Part shown: positions 7,782 to 14,970 of the stretch, piece after piece
Numbering within the stretch: the stretch's first letter is position 1
How the letters are laid out: the number at the start of each line of letters is the position of its first letter
DNA from: JBJHBP01 sp050485645
GTDB lineage: Bacteria; Pseudomonadota; Gammaproteobacteria; Steroidobacterales; Rariloculaceae
Assembly: GCA_050485645.1 (NCBI GenBank)
Contig: JBJHBT010000045.1
Span: forward strand, 1 to 23,973
DNA: 23,973 nucleotides
Direction of reading: 5' to 3'
Notes under the pieces: model-generated
Told to the model about the DNA's origin: nothing
Databases searched by the model: none
What the model saw: only the letters and a program-made list of their open reading frames with translations
Program-made: the position numbers and the translations under genes

Positions 7782-8291
7782 TTGCGTAATCAGGACGATC
7801 ATTTCTTCGACAGCTTCACTCTGGTAATTGGCCTCCTCGTGCTGATTACGATCGGCGTGTTTTTCCTCGTCCGATACATCTCCGCGAACACTCAGGCCGT
7901 TTTCGTCAAGGAAGACGTGCACTACATCGCGGCCATCGATCAGCGCACGGAGCCGGTGGGCCGCGTGGTGCTGATGGGTGCCGAAGAACTCGCCGCCACG
8001 CCTGCCATCGAGGCTGCCCCACAGCAGGTTGCGGCGCCGATGACCGGGCCGCAGGCCTACAACAATGCCTGCACGTCCTGCCACGCCACCGGCATCGGCG
8101 GCGCGCCGGTCACCGGCGATACCGGCGCCTGGGCCGCCAGACTCGAGCAGGGCATGGACGTGCTCGTGCGACACGCCATCGAGGGCTTCACCGGGCAGGC
8201 GGGCTTCATGCCTCCGCGCGGCACCAACCCGTCGCTGTCCGACCAGGAAGTCGCGGACGCCGTCGAATACATGGTCGAACAGCTCCGCTGA
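7782..8291 (+). CDS. Membrane-anchored cytochrome c5-family protein
   Basis: A 169-residue protein with a single N-terminal uncleaved membrane helix (about 10-31) after the conserved acidic-aromatic start (DDHFFDSF), a linker rich in Ala and Pro, and a class I c-type haem domain. The haem site is CTSCH (Cys97, Cys100, His101) and the likely distal ligand is Met143 in GFMPPRG. It would carry electrons on the periplasmic side of the inner membrane. TTG at 7782 is taken as start: GAGG lies about 8 bases upstream, and the protein then matches the family N-terminus. Confidence 0.88.
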   Translation: MRNQDDHFFDSFTLVIGLLVLITIGVFFLVRYISANTQAVFVKEDVHYIAAIDQRTEPVGRVVLMGAEELAATPAIEAAPQQVAAPMTGPQAYNNACTSCHATGIGGAPVTGDTGAWAARLEQGMDVLVRHAIEGFTGQAGFMPPRGTNPSLSDQEVADAVEYMVEQLR

Positions 8292-8323
8292 CCCGATCAG
8301 GGTCCCGCTGCGAGCACCGGGAA

Positions 8324-8388
8324 GCTGGTGCTGCAGCGCTCCGACCGGCAGCACCAGCGGCGTCAGCCCACTGCCCCTGCCGGTCGGA
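8324..8388. terminator. Two overlapping, mutually exclusive hairpins between convergent genes
   Basis: Hairpin A: 11-bp perfect stem 8324-8334 with 8348-8358 (loop 13). Hairpin B: 12-bp perfect stem 8340-8351 with 8377-8388 (loop 25). They share 8348-8351, so only one can form at a time. They fill the gap between the end of the cytochrome gene (8291) and the end of the VOC gene (8396), which converge. There is no T-run on either strand, so the terminator role is inferred from position. Confidence 0.5.
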
Positions 8389-8395
8389 TACGCGT

Positions 8396-9190
8396 TCAGG
8401 GTGTCATCGACACCAGCGCGAACATCGCGCCCTGCGGATCCGAGCACTGCGCAACCCGACCGCCGCCGGGAACGTCATGCGGACCGTGCAGCACCTGCCC
8501 GCCGCCGGCCTCGACACGCTCGATGGCCGCGGCCAGTCCGTCGACGTTGAAGTAGTACAGCCAGAACGGAGATGAATGGTCGGCAGTGCGGTTCATCATG
8601 CCGCCGATGGGCTGCGCGCCCGCGGCGAAAAGCTGGTAGGTGCCCATCGGACCCATGTCGAGCGAATCCGCACGCGTCCAGCCGAACTGTGCCGCGTAGA
8701 ACTCGAAGGCTGCGTCACCGTCGTTGGCGTGCAGCTCGCGCCACCCGGCATGGCCGGGCGTGTCCGCGGCAGGCACGTCGCCGGCAGGCGGTCCGTCCGG
8801 CCTGAACAGCGCGAACACGGCGCCCTGCGGATCGCTGACCATGGCGAAACGGCCGACATCAGGAATGTCCTGCGGTGCGACATGCGTGGTGCCACCGGCG
8901 AGTTCGATCCGGGCGACCTGCGCGTCGACGTCCGCCACCGTTACATAGCCGACCCAGCCGGGCCGGGCTCCGGCCTCACAGGCCTCGGCGGGCATTCGCA
9001 TCAGACCTGCGACGTCGGTCCCGCCGGCGGAGAGCAGCGTGTAGGCCATGCCGGGCGGGCCTCCATCCCTGGCCTGCCAGCCGAGCACGCGGCCATAGAA
9101 CGACTGCGCTGCCTGCGGATCCGTGGTAATCAATTCGTACCAGACGAACCGGCCGGTTTCGACTGGTGCCGCCGTTGCGACTGCCTCCAT
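8396..9190 (-). CDS. Two-domain VOC (glyoxalase/bleomycin-resistance fold) protein
   Basis: A 264-residue protein with two tandem VOC domains. Domain 1 (about 10-130) begins GRFVWYELITTDPQAAQSFY and ends with SDPQGAVFALF. Domain 2 (about 145-262) begins GWRELHANDGDAAFEFYAAQ and ends with SDPQGAMFALV. This duplicated layout is typical of a widespread group of small soluble proteins (related to the mycobacterial CFP30B type) whose substrates are mostly unknown. A very good ribosome site (AGGAGGG) precedes the ATG at 9190. No neighbour indicates a pathway. Confidence 0.85.
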   Translation of the reverse strand: MEAVATAAPVETGRFVWYELITTDPQAAQSFYGRVLGWQARDGGPPGMAYTLLSAGGTDVAGLMRMPAEACEAGARPGWVGYVTVADVDAQVARIELAGGTTHVAPQDIPDVGRFAMVSDPQGAVFALFRPDGPPAGDVPAADTPGHAGWRELHANDGDAAFEFYAAQFGWTRADSLDMGPMGTYQLFAAGAQPIGGMMNRTADHSSPFWLYYFNVDGLAAAIERVEAGGGQVLHGPHDVPGGGRVAQCSDPQGAMFALVSMTP

Positions 9191-9253
9191 TCCAAGTCCC
9201 TCCTCTTTACCTGCGTCTGCATCGGTGAGCGCCGGATCAACCGACGCGATGTC

Positions 9254-10805
9254 TCAACCCGGTGGTCGAGTGGCAGAAGCGCCATTCGACACCGCTTCAC
9301 CCGGCACGTCGGTCCATGCGTCGGCGACGGTGAAATCCAGCGACTTCGCCAGCCTGCGTAACCTGACCGAGGCTCGCGGGAGCCAGTTCCGCCCGGAGCG
9401 AACGGAAGGCGGTTTCGTCGCCCTATACCGGTAACAGAAAGTGCTTGGCAAACCGCAGCGTCCAAGCAGGATCGACGAAACGCGCAGGCTCACGATCGTC
9501 CTGAGCTCCACGTTCTCGTTCATTGCAACGAAATTCCGGTAGCTGAAGACCACCTCTTCGCCTTCCTCAAGCTGCCAGTCGACGAGATGGTCGGCCTGTA
9601 CGGAGTTGAACGTCAGCCCCCGCTCGTCGTCGCAGGGCATCGTGATCCGGCTCAGATTCCACGCGCCATAGCGTATGCGTGACAGCATCGAGGCGAAGAC
9701 CTGCGGTATCGAGAAGCGCGGTGCCGGCCCGAGCGGTTGGTAGTTCGACTTGTAGTAGATGTCGTAGGCGTAGTCGCCCGGAATCGTGACCTCGTTGACG
9801 CCCGTCACCTTCCCTTCCTGGAATGGCGTGCCTTCCTCGGCGAGATCGACGTGCACGTCAGTCTTGCGGTCGAAGATGACACGGGCGAATACGTAAAGGA
9901 AACTCTTGATGGCAATGACGATGAGCCAGAGGATGGCGAGCACATTCAGGACCCGATACACCGTGAATACGCTGGCGATCGACTCGCGCGTCGCGTTGCT
10001 CCAATCCTCGATGTGACGACTCAGCACCTCGTCCACGCTCTGTGTCGTCCCGGTCACGCCGGCTGCCAGCGCATCCGCGCGTTCCTGCATTTCATTGACG
10101 AACGCTCTTTCGGTTCGGGTTCGAACGCGCACATAGGCGTTGATCAGGCTGCGCTTGACCATGCCCACGATGTGGCACTTCAGGTCGTACCACTCGCACG
10201 ACGCGATCGTGATGCCCGGCCGCTGCGGCACGGCGCTGAAAAGCTCCCGCGCCTGCGCGCCGGCCCCGCGGCTTTGCCGGAGCGCCACCTGATCGACCGT
10301 TGCCAGCGCCTGGCGTGCGCGCCAGTCGACGACCTCGAACTGCCGGGCCACGGACAGATCCAGGCTGACTTCGAACGGCAGCCGATGCACCGGATAGCGC
10401 AGCGCCACCACAGGCACGGGATCGCCGGTCTCGGGGTTGACTGCACCGACGGGGTCGATGACGTAGCTGTGGGCCAGCGCGGGATCCGGGCAGGGGAGAG
10501 ACTGCGGGTACGGCGCCGACGCCGGGATGGTCCGATCGTCGGCCACGCGTGTGAGGGCTACTTCCCAGTACCGCGCATAGACGCAATGCTCGCCGACCTC
10601 CTCGGCCATGCGCAGGATTGCGGCGTCTGGCAACCAGCTGCCTGACTCCGGGCAGGGCCAGAATGAAGAACAGGCCCTGGAGTCGGGCGATGCCGCTGTT
10701 TCCGAGCCGTTCGCGAACGCCGACGGCGACGGGGAGCAGGCGGTCCATCAGGGCAAGAAACCGTTCGCCGGAGCCCTGGCCCTTGCGGCGTTGAAAATCT
10801 GACAT
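9254..10805 (-). pseudogene. Frameshifted gene for a predicted membrane protein of unknown function
   Basis: A gene of about 516 codons broken near its start. The first 52 codons run from ATG 10805, which has GGAG at good spacing (MSDFQRRKGQG...), through the hydrophobic LQGLFFILALP. The frame then has one extra base in the CCCGG run at about 10648-10652. Removing one base joins it smoothly (ALPESGSWLPDAAILRMAEE) to the long second frame, open from 10651 to the stop at 9254. The second part has a strong membrane helix (RVLNVLAILWLIVIAIKSFL, about two-fifths of the way in) and a beta-rich C-terminal part (IPGDYAYDIYYKSNYQPLG, then EEGEEVVFSYRNFVAMNENV). I do not recognise the family. A TTG at 10633 could allow a shortened product. 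Possible explanations are a real mutation, an assembly error, or (less likely) recoding. Confidence 0.6.
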
Positions 10806-10918
10806 GACATCTCCGGCGTGGTCCGCGCAGCATACCCGGCCCGATGCCGTTGCGGCGTGAAACGCTGCAGGATCAGGAAACAGGGCCACTGGTCGCCTGG
10901 GCGCACAACGGCCAGGTG

Positions 10919-11953
10919 TCATGGCATAGCGAGATCCGGGTGCTCGTAAGCCTGCGGGTAAGACATCGGCTTGAACGGACCCAGCGGAACGACACGGTTC
11001 CAGGACCGCCCGAAGTAGCCCTGTCTGCAATGGACCAGCGAGCCGCTTTGCGCGACGCCGGGCAAGCTATGGACCCGGCACAGCCATCGCCACAGATGCG
11101 GGTAGTCGAGAATTCTCGCGCCGTTCAGCTTCATGCGCAGGTAGTAGACCGGGTCGTGTCGGTAGAGGGTGGGAAACAGGCGCAGGTCTGCTTCGGTGAA
11201 GTTCGCGCCGGTCAGAAAGGGGCGGCCGTCGAACAGCCGGGTCTCAAGCTGTGCCAGGGTGTCGAAATAGGCTTCGAACGCCGCCGCATAAACGGATTGA
11301 TCCGATGAAAATCCCGCCTTGTAGGCACCATTGTTGATCGTCACGTAAATCAGTTCGTTCAACGCGTCGATTTCGGTACGCAGCGCCTCATCCTCGGGAT
11401 AAAGATCGAGCCGTTCGCCGTCCGCAACGAGGCAGCCGAGCTCGACGGCGGCGCTGTTCAGCATCCGGACGATGTCGGCGCTTTCGTTGCTGACAATGCG
11501 GCCGGCGCGCTTGTCATAGAGTATCGGGAGTGTCTGTTCTTCCGACCCTTCGGCAGCGTAGATCTGCCTGACCAGCCGCAGCTGCCGCCCGGTACCGGTC
11601 TCCACAGTGCATTCAGGCAGCTGCGCCCCGGACAGGGTTGCGACGCGGCTCGGATTGAATTCCCACAGATTCGGCCCCTGCGGGTCATCGTCGCCGGTGC
11701 GATTCGGAAAGGCGACATCCATCGTGATGCTGTCCTGCAGCGCCAGCAGATTGCGGGCCAGCACGACGCGATGACACCACGGGCAGTTGAGTGCGACGAA
11801 CAGGTGGTAGCGGCCGTGCTCTGCCGGGAAGTCAGGATCACCGATTGCGTGCCGGAAGCCGCTGACGCCGCGCACAAACTCCCCCCTTGCACGGCGGGCG
11901 GCGGCATCGGTCTGGTCTTCCTGAACGGAGGTGTCGCCGTCGGATCCGGTCAC
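10919..11953 (-). CDS. Glutathionyl-hydroquinone reductase (Xi-class GST, YqjG/ECM4 family)
   Basis: A 344-residue two-domain glutathione transferase. The thioredoxin-like N-terminal half contains the active site NCPWCHR (Cys57-Pro-Trp-Cys60), where the first cysteine reduces glutathionyl-hydroquinones using glutathione. The helical C-terminal half carries the family pattern INNGAYKAGFSSDQ and ends NGARILDYPHLWRWLCRVHSLPGV. It clears glutathione conjugates of quinones in the cytoplasm. GTG at 11953 is the start, preceded by GGGAGAG. Many members have CPWA; the second Cys here is a minor variation. Length is normal for the family. Confidence 0.9.
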   Translation of the reverse strand: MTGSDGDTSVQEDQTDAAARRARGEFVRGVSGFRHAIGDPDFPAEHGRYHLFVALNCPWCHRVVLARNLLALQDSITMDVAFPNRTGDDDPQGPNLWEFNPSRVATLSGAQLPECTVETGTGRQLRLVRQIYAAEGSEEQTLPILYDKRAGRIVSNESADIVRMLNSAAVELGCLVADGERLDLYPEDEALRTEIDALNELIYVTINNGAYKAGFSSDQSVYAAAFEAYFDTLAQLETRLFDGRPFLTGANFTEADLRLFPTLYRHDPVYYLRMKLNGARILDYPHLWRWLCRVHSLPGVAQSGSLVHCRQGYFGRSWNRVVPLGPFKPMSYPQAYEHPDLAMP

Positions 11954-12274
11954 CTTATCTCTCCCAATCCGTCACACAGATGCAGGATAACCGGTAAAGC
12001 AAGTTCGGCTCTTCCGCCGAATTTGTGGGTGGACCGAGGTTCTCGAGCTGACGCGGTAGTCCGTATAAGGGGCCATTACGGCAGCGGCGAAACCGTTGAA
12101 GTCGGACCGATGACGGTGGATCAAGGCCGCCATCCGGCCGGAGCCGTTCGCCCCCTCGTTGTTCAGACACCTGAATCTTCCCCTTTCCCTCGAAAATGCC
12201 GGCACAGCCCGTCTTGAGCAAAAACCCGCCCGTCCTGCACGGCGGCGCGGGTGATGAAGTCCTCGGGCTCGAAT
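11954..12274. other. Gene-poor stretch at the core/accessory boundary, possible IS remnants
   Basis: No convincing gene on either strand. The sequence at 12007-12033 (GGCTCTTCCGCC followed by GAATTTGTGGGTGGA) resembles the terminal repeats of ISL3-family elements, in which GGCTCTTC is a common outer end, but no ISL3 transposase is readable beside it. Treat this as a hint only. The stretch lies between the glutathionyl-hydroquinone reductase and the IS256 remnant. Confidence 0.3.
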
Positions 12275-12301
12275 ATGACGTGCGTCGTTCCATCCCGATA
12301 G

Positions 12302-12544
12302 CAGCATATACGAATGACGAATCCGATCGAATCGACCTTCGCGACGATTCGATCGCGAACGAGAAAGACGAGGAACTGTGTGAGCGCAAAGAGCGGGCTC
12401 GCCCTGATGCATCAGCTCGCGATGAGCGCGCAGAAACGTTGGGGACGACTACTCGGCTTCGAGCAGCTGGCCGACGTCATTGCCGGAGTGAAGTTCATCG
12501 ACGGCGTCGATGAGCGGACGGTCGGCAGGAAGAAAGCCGCCTGA
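12302..12544 (+). pseudogene. C-terminal remnant of an IS256-family transposase
   Basis: The readable piece from QHIRMTNPIESTFATIRSRT to GVKFIDGVDE matches the highly conserved end of IS256-family (Mutator-type) transposases: TNPIESTFATIR, then a Leu-Ala-Met-rich helix (SGLALMHQLAMSAQKRWGRL), then DVIAGVKFIDG. The catalytic DDE residues are upstream and missing. In frame just before it, TAG at 12299-12301 stands where the family normally has a Trp codon (before QHIR), so the copy is decayed beyond simple truncation. It cannot be active. Confidence 0.85.
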
Positions 12545-12552
12545 GATCATGA

Positions 12553-12580
12553 GGTGCGTACACCAGACTTGACAGCAACT
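12553..12580 (+). mobile_element. Probable IS256-family right terminal repeat
   Basis: Just after the transposase stop, GTGCGTACACCAGACTTGAC and the following AGCAACT resemble the usual IS256-family right end (form: ACAC-A-TTTGACA-AACTC). The matching left end was not found, in keeping with a deleted element. The TTGACA at 12569-12574 is a perfect -35 hexamer facing outward. Confidence 0.55.
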
Positions 12581-12605
12581 CCGTCTATACAGTAACTCCG
12601 TCTAT
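12577..12605. repeat. Two 12-bp direct repeats at the IS end
   Basis: AACTCCGTCTAT occurs at 12577-12588 and 12594-12605 (17-bp period). The first copy overlaps the inferred IS terminal repeat. The period does not fit the 8-9 bp target duplication of IS256 elements, so it is probably a local duplication or a regulator site. Confidence 0.6.
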
Positions 12606-12642
12606 CATTCATGCTTTCTGGACTGTTACACGGGAGGGAATT

Positions 12643-12834
12643 GTGAGCAGGCGCACACCTCAAAAACATCTTTGGTATGTCGTTGCTCTCATCTTTTTCC
12701 AGGGAGTTGGGCTCGCTTTTTTCTTCAACAGGTTTGACTTCGGCTTCGGGGGAAACATTCTAGTTGGCCTCGCGGTTGGCGCGATTAGCGGAATCGTTAT
12801 TGTCGCTCTTTGGTTCTTCCGCGGATTCCGATGA
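12643..12834 (+). CDS. Small two-helix membrane protein
   Basis: A 63-residue protein with GTG start at 12643, directly after a strong ribosome site (GGGAGGG, 12632-12638). It begins with a basic segment (MSRRTPQKH) and has two membrane helices: about 11-28 (WYVVALIFFQGVGLAFFF) and 38-58 (NILVGLAVGAISGIVIVALW), separated by a short Asp/Gly loop. Ribosome site, charge pattern and downstream hairpin all support a real gene. It may be read from the outward TTGACA of the IS end. No family recognised and no function inferred. Confidence 0.6.
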   Translation: MSRRTPQKHLWYVVALIFFQGVGLAFFFNRFDFGFGGNILVGLAVGAISGIVIVALWFFRGFR

Positions 12835-12837
12835 GTA

Positions 12838-12860
12838 AGCTCCGCCTGAGCGGAGTTATT
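12838..12860 (+). terminator. Rho-independent-like terminator after the small membrane protein
   Basis: CTCCGC (12840-12845) and GCGGAG (12850-12855) form a perfect 6-bp stem with a CTGA loop. It can be extended by a G-T and an A-T pair and is followed by TTATT. It starts 3 bases after the stop of the small membrane protein. The T-run is short. Confidence 0.55.
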
Positions 12861-12992
12861 GACGGATCGTATTGAGCCCGGATCGGATTGGCGGCAAAGT
12901 GCTCCTTCCACAGCCGTGGCGCAGGCTCTGCAGTATCCCAACGTACCTCGCGCCGACTTCGCTCCGGTGAGTAGGCCGGGGGAATCTTGCGT

Positions 12993-13034
12993 CTCGGATT
13001 TGAATTTGGGCAGTTTCTTACGTTGTTTGCTCAT
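12993..13034 (-). pseudogene. BrnA antitoxin remnant (first 14 codons)
   Basis: ATG at 13034 overlaps the end of the BrnT remnant, as in intact brnTA operons. The first 14 residues, MSKQRKKLPKFKSE, match the start of BrnA antitoxins. After codon 14 the frame stays open but the similarity stops abruptly and unrelated residues follow. The ribbon-helix-helix DNA-binding domain, normally in the C-terminal half, is therefore lost. Confidence 0.6.
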
Positions 13035-13182
13035 AAATGATCCGCTCCTTGCGGTGCATGTCACGGGCGGATATCACGCGAATCAAGGTGCCGCTCTCGC
13101 GCAGAGCGAAGGTAATGTGCAGTTGGCGTTGATCGTCAGTGGTTCCCAAAGCGTGGTAACGGGTCTCATCATGACTATGGCG
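13018..13182 (-). pseudogene. BrnT toxin remnant, N-terminal half missing
   Basis: The minus frame ending in TAA at 13020-13018 reads HSHDETRYHALGTTDD, then LHITFALRESGTLIRVISAR, then DMHRKERIIYEQ. This is the C-terminal half of a BrnT (RelE-fold ribonuclease) toxin, including the ISAR motif and the terminal basic-Tyr segment. Upstream the similarity ends at about 13182, and an in-frame stop lies just beyond it, near 13203. The first half of the toxin is missing exactly where the amidohydrolase gene begins. With brnA also cut, the module cannot work as a normal toxin-antitoxin pair. Confidence 0.72.
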
Positions 13183-13190
13183 CGGGTAAG

Positions 13191-14414
13191 ATGTTCTACG
13201 TACTCATGACTAAAGTGCTAACCAAACACCTTTTCGCGCGATTCGCTACGGCTATATGCGTATTGGTCGCAGCTTGCGAGCCTTATACCAATCCGGAGGA
13301 TACGCTGGCCCTGGTCGGTGGCCGAATATATCCTTCGCCTGACGCTGAGGTTATCGACAACGGAGTCGTGTTGATTGAGCACGGTCGTATTGTCTTCGTC
13401 GGCTCAAATTCCGAAGTTTCCCTTCCGGAGTCGGTGCAACTGATTGACCTCACCGGCCAGACAATCGTCGCCGGCTTTTGGAACTCCCATGTTCATATCG
13501 GGCTCCGTAATGCCCGGAACCTGGCGCCGATGCTGACTCGCTACGGATTCACGAGTGTGGTCGATACCGGCTCTACTCTCGGCGATACACTTGAGGTACG
13601 AAGGGCAATCGAATCTGGTGCGGTTGCAGGGCCTCGCATCCTAACGGCAGGGGAACCCTTGTATCCGGTAGATGGCGTTCCCTACTACGTTTCGGGACCT
13701 GAAGAGTTGGTGCGCGCCTTGCCGCAGCCCAGAACACCCGAAGAAGCCAGAGATATCGTGATTCAGCATGTCGACAAGGGTGCAGATCTCATAAAACTGT
13801 TTGCCGTGTCATGGGTCCGGCGCGACGGTGAGGTCGGTCCCGTGCCAATGGATGTTGAGCTAATGCGAGCCGCCGTGGGGGCCGCACATGCCCGCGGTCG
13901 TAAGGTTTTTGCTCACCCCTCGACCGAGGAAGGTGTGGAGCTTGCCTTGGCCAGTGGTGTAGACGTATTAGCTCATGCCTCTGAACGGTTGCCTGGCGAG
14001 AGCGGTACGGGATGGCCGCCTGAGCTAGTTGACCGTTTGCTTGCCTCCGGTATGACGTTCATACCGACGCTTACGCTCTTCGATGGTAAGGAGCACATGC
14101 TCGCCCAGGTTCGCGCATACGCGGGACGAGGGAGAATCCTGTTCGGAACCGACGCAGGGTTCATCGACGACTATGAATCTCTGACTGCCGAGTTCAGCTT
14201 AATGGAAGAGGCTGGCATGACGTTCTCGCAGATTCTAGAGTCCCTCACCACGGCGCCCACTGAATTTTTCGGAATTACATCCTCGGGGCAAGTAGCACCA
14301 GGATTCGATGCCGATCTCGTCGTTCTGCGTGGTGATCCAGCACAAGACGTAAACGCCTTCGCCGACGTGACCATGACGCTTCGGCAAGGTGCAATTATCT
14401 ATCGTGCAGAATAA
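13191..14414 (+). CDS. Lipoprotein amidohydrolase (imidazolonepropionase-like)
   Basis: A 407-residue metal-dependent hydrolase of the amidohydrolase superfamily. The lipobox LVAAC (25-29) predicts anchoring of Cys29 to a membrane lipid. The metal site is visible: His100-x-His102 (SHVHIG), probable carboxylated Lys202 (GADLIKLF), His242 (VFAHPSTEEG), His262 (VLAHASE) and Asp321 (ILFGTDAGF). The C-terminus carries the family beta segment GFDADLVVLRGDPAQD. Such secreted hydrolases cleave amide or cyclic amide bonds (dipeptides, lactams, imidazolones); the substrate here cannot be told. ATG 13191 or ATG 13206 may be the start; neither has a strong ribosome site. Codon use and GC are lower than in the first 12 kb. 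It lies between two broken toxin-antitoxin loci. Confidence 0.87.
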   Translation: MFYVLMTKVLTKHLFARFATAICVLVAACEPYTNPEDTLALVGGRIYPSPDAEVIDNGVVLIEHGRIVFVGSNSEVSLPESVQLIDLTGQTIVAGFWNSHVHIGLRNARNLAPMLTRYGFTSVVDTGSTLGDTLEVRRAIESGAVAGPRILTAGEPLYPVDGVPYYVSGPEELVRALPQPRTPEEARDIVIQHVDKGADLIKLFAVSWVRRDGEVGPVPMDVELMRAAVGAAHARGRKVFAHPSTEEGVELALASGVDVLAHASERLPGESGTGWPPELVDRLLASGMTFIPTLTLFDGKEHMLAQVRAYAGRGRILFGTDAGFIDDYESLTAEFSLMEEAGMTFSQILESLTTAPTEFFGITSSGQVAPGFDADLVVLRGDPAQDVNAFADVTMTLRQGAIIYRAE

Positions 14415-14436
14415 AAGGTCAGGCGTTGTCAAAACA

Positions 14437-14568
14437 CTAAGGAGCGCTACGGAGGGTGTGTTGAGCAATTCTCGAGTGCGTGCCCAGGCCCGGACGCTGA
14501 TCTTCATACCAAGTCGGTGCTTCAATCGCCTCGTCCGCAGCTTCTTCGAGGATGCTTACACGAGCCAC
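14437..14568 (-). pseudogene. ParE/RelE-type toxin remnant, C-terminal part missing
   Basis: A 43-codon frame begins at GTG 14568, sharing one base with the antitoxin stop (TAGTG). Its first 29 residues, including ARVSILEEAADEAIEAPTWY and EDQRPGLG, fit the first helices of ParE/RelE-superfamily toxins. After PGLG the similarity ends and the frame stops about 14 residues later, at 14439-14437. The C-terminal beta sheet with the catalytic or target-binding residues is absent, so it is very unlikely to be an active toxin. Confidence 0.65.
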
Positions 14569-14813
14569 TATCGATGGCCGAGCCGTTCCTTGAACCTTCG
14601 CGTCAGTTCGTCGCGATCAATTAACTTCGCGGTGCCCGAATCGATCGCGCGTAAGCGCCGGACGATTTCCTCGTCCCAATCCGTAGCGGCATTGGAATCC
14701 GCTGGCTCATCGAGGCTCTTCACGAGATCATACGCAAGAGCGGCACGCTCACTGTCAGACAGTGTGAGAGCTTCGGCACGCAGTTTGTCGAGGATGGCTG
14801 GGGGCATAGACAT
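14568..14813 (-). CDS. Putative addiction-module antitoxin (Pfam PF09720-type)
   Basis: An 81-residue acidic protein that matches the putative addiction module component family: an N-terminal helix (AILDKLRAEALTLSDSERAA), then LVKSLDEPAD, then the signature RRLRAIDSGTAKLIDRDELT near the C-terminus. These antitoxins pair with ParE/RelE-like toxins encoded directly downstream, which fits the overlapping toxin start here. The toxin partner is truncated, so this gene appears orphaned. ATG 14813 is used; ATG 14807 (MPPAIL) is equally possible. It is the only complete minus-strand gene in the accessory stretch between 12 and 22 kb. Confidence 0.8.
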   Translation of the reverse strand: MSMPPAILDKLRAEALTLSDSERAALAYDLVKSLDEPADSNAATDWDEEIVRRLRAIDSGTAKLIDRDELTRRFKERLGHR

Positions 14814-14970
14814 TCGATGTATTTCTGACCGTTGACCGCAACCTTACGGCAGACAGAACGCAGCCGATCTGACGATTTCGTTTCGCTTAGCAACTGCGGT
14901 ATCTTTTAGGTCATAGGCCTTCGACTCGGTTGAGCCTAACATCGGTTACTCGCGAGGCGCGGAGATTTCG

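Noticed and set aside
9254..9440. A second frameshift near the end of the same membrane protein gene
   Set aside because: Another frame gives a plausible peptide here, but the annotated frame also continues sensibly to its stop; the sequence alone does not decide.
10640..10655. Programmed frameshift to join the two parts of the membrane protein gene
   Set aside because: No recognisable slippery heptamer with a downstream stimulatory structure and no family known for recoding; a mutation or sequencing error is simpler.
12196..12513. Plus-strand open frame of 105 codons across the IS remnant
   Set aside because: The IS256 transposase similarity is in a different frame; this translation is highly charged and unlike any known protein.
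12859..13209. Plus-strand open frame of 116 codons
   Set aside because: The opposite strand reads as BrnT and BrnA remnants with clear family motifs; this frame has no ribosome site or recognisable sequence.
14434..14940. Integron-like attC core sites (GTTGAGC at 14460 and 14929, GCCTAAC at 14934)
   Set aside because: Seven-base core matches occur by chance; no paired inverted arms of 57-141 bases and no repeats at other gene borders were seen, and one gene in the stretch is on the opposite strand.
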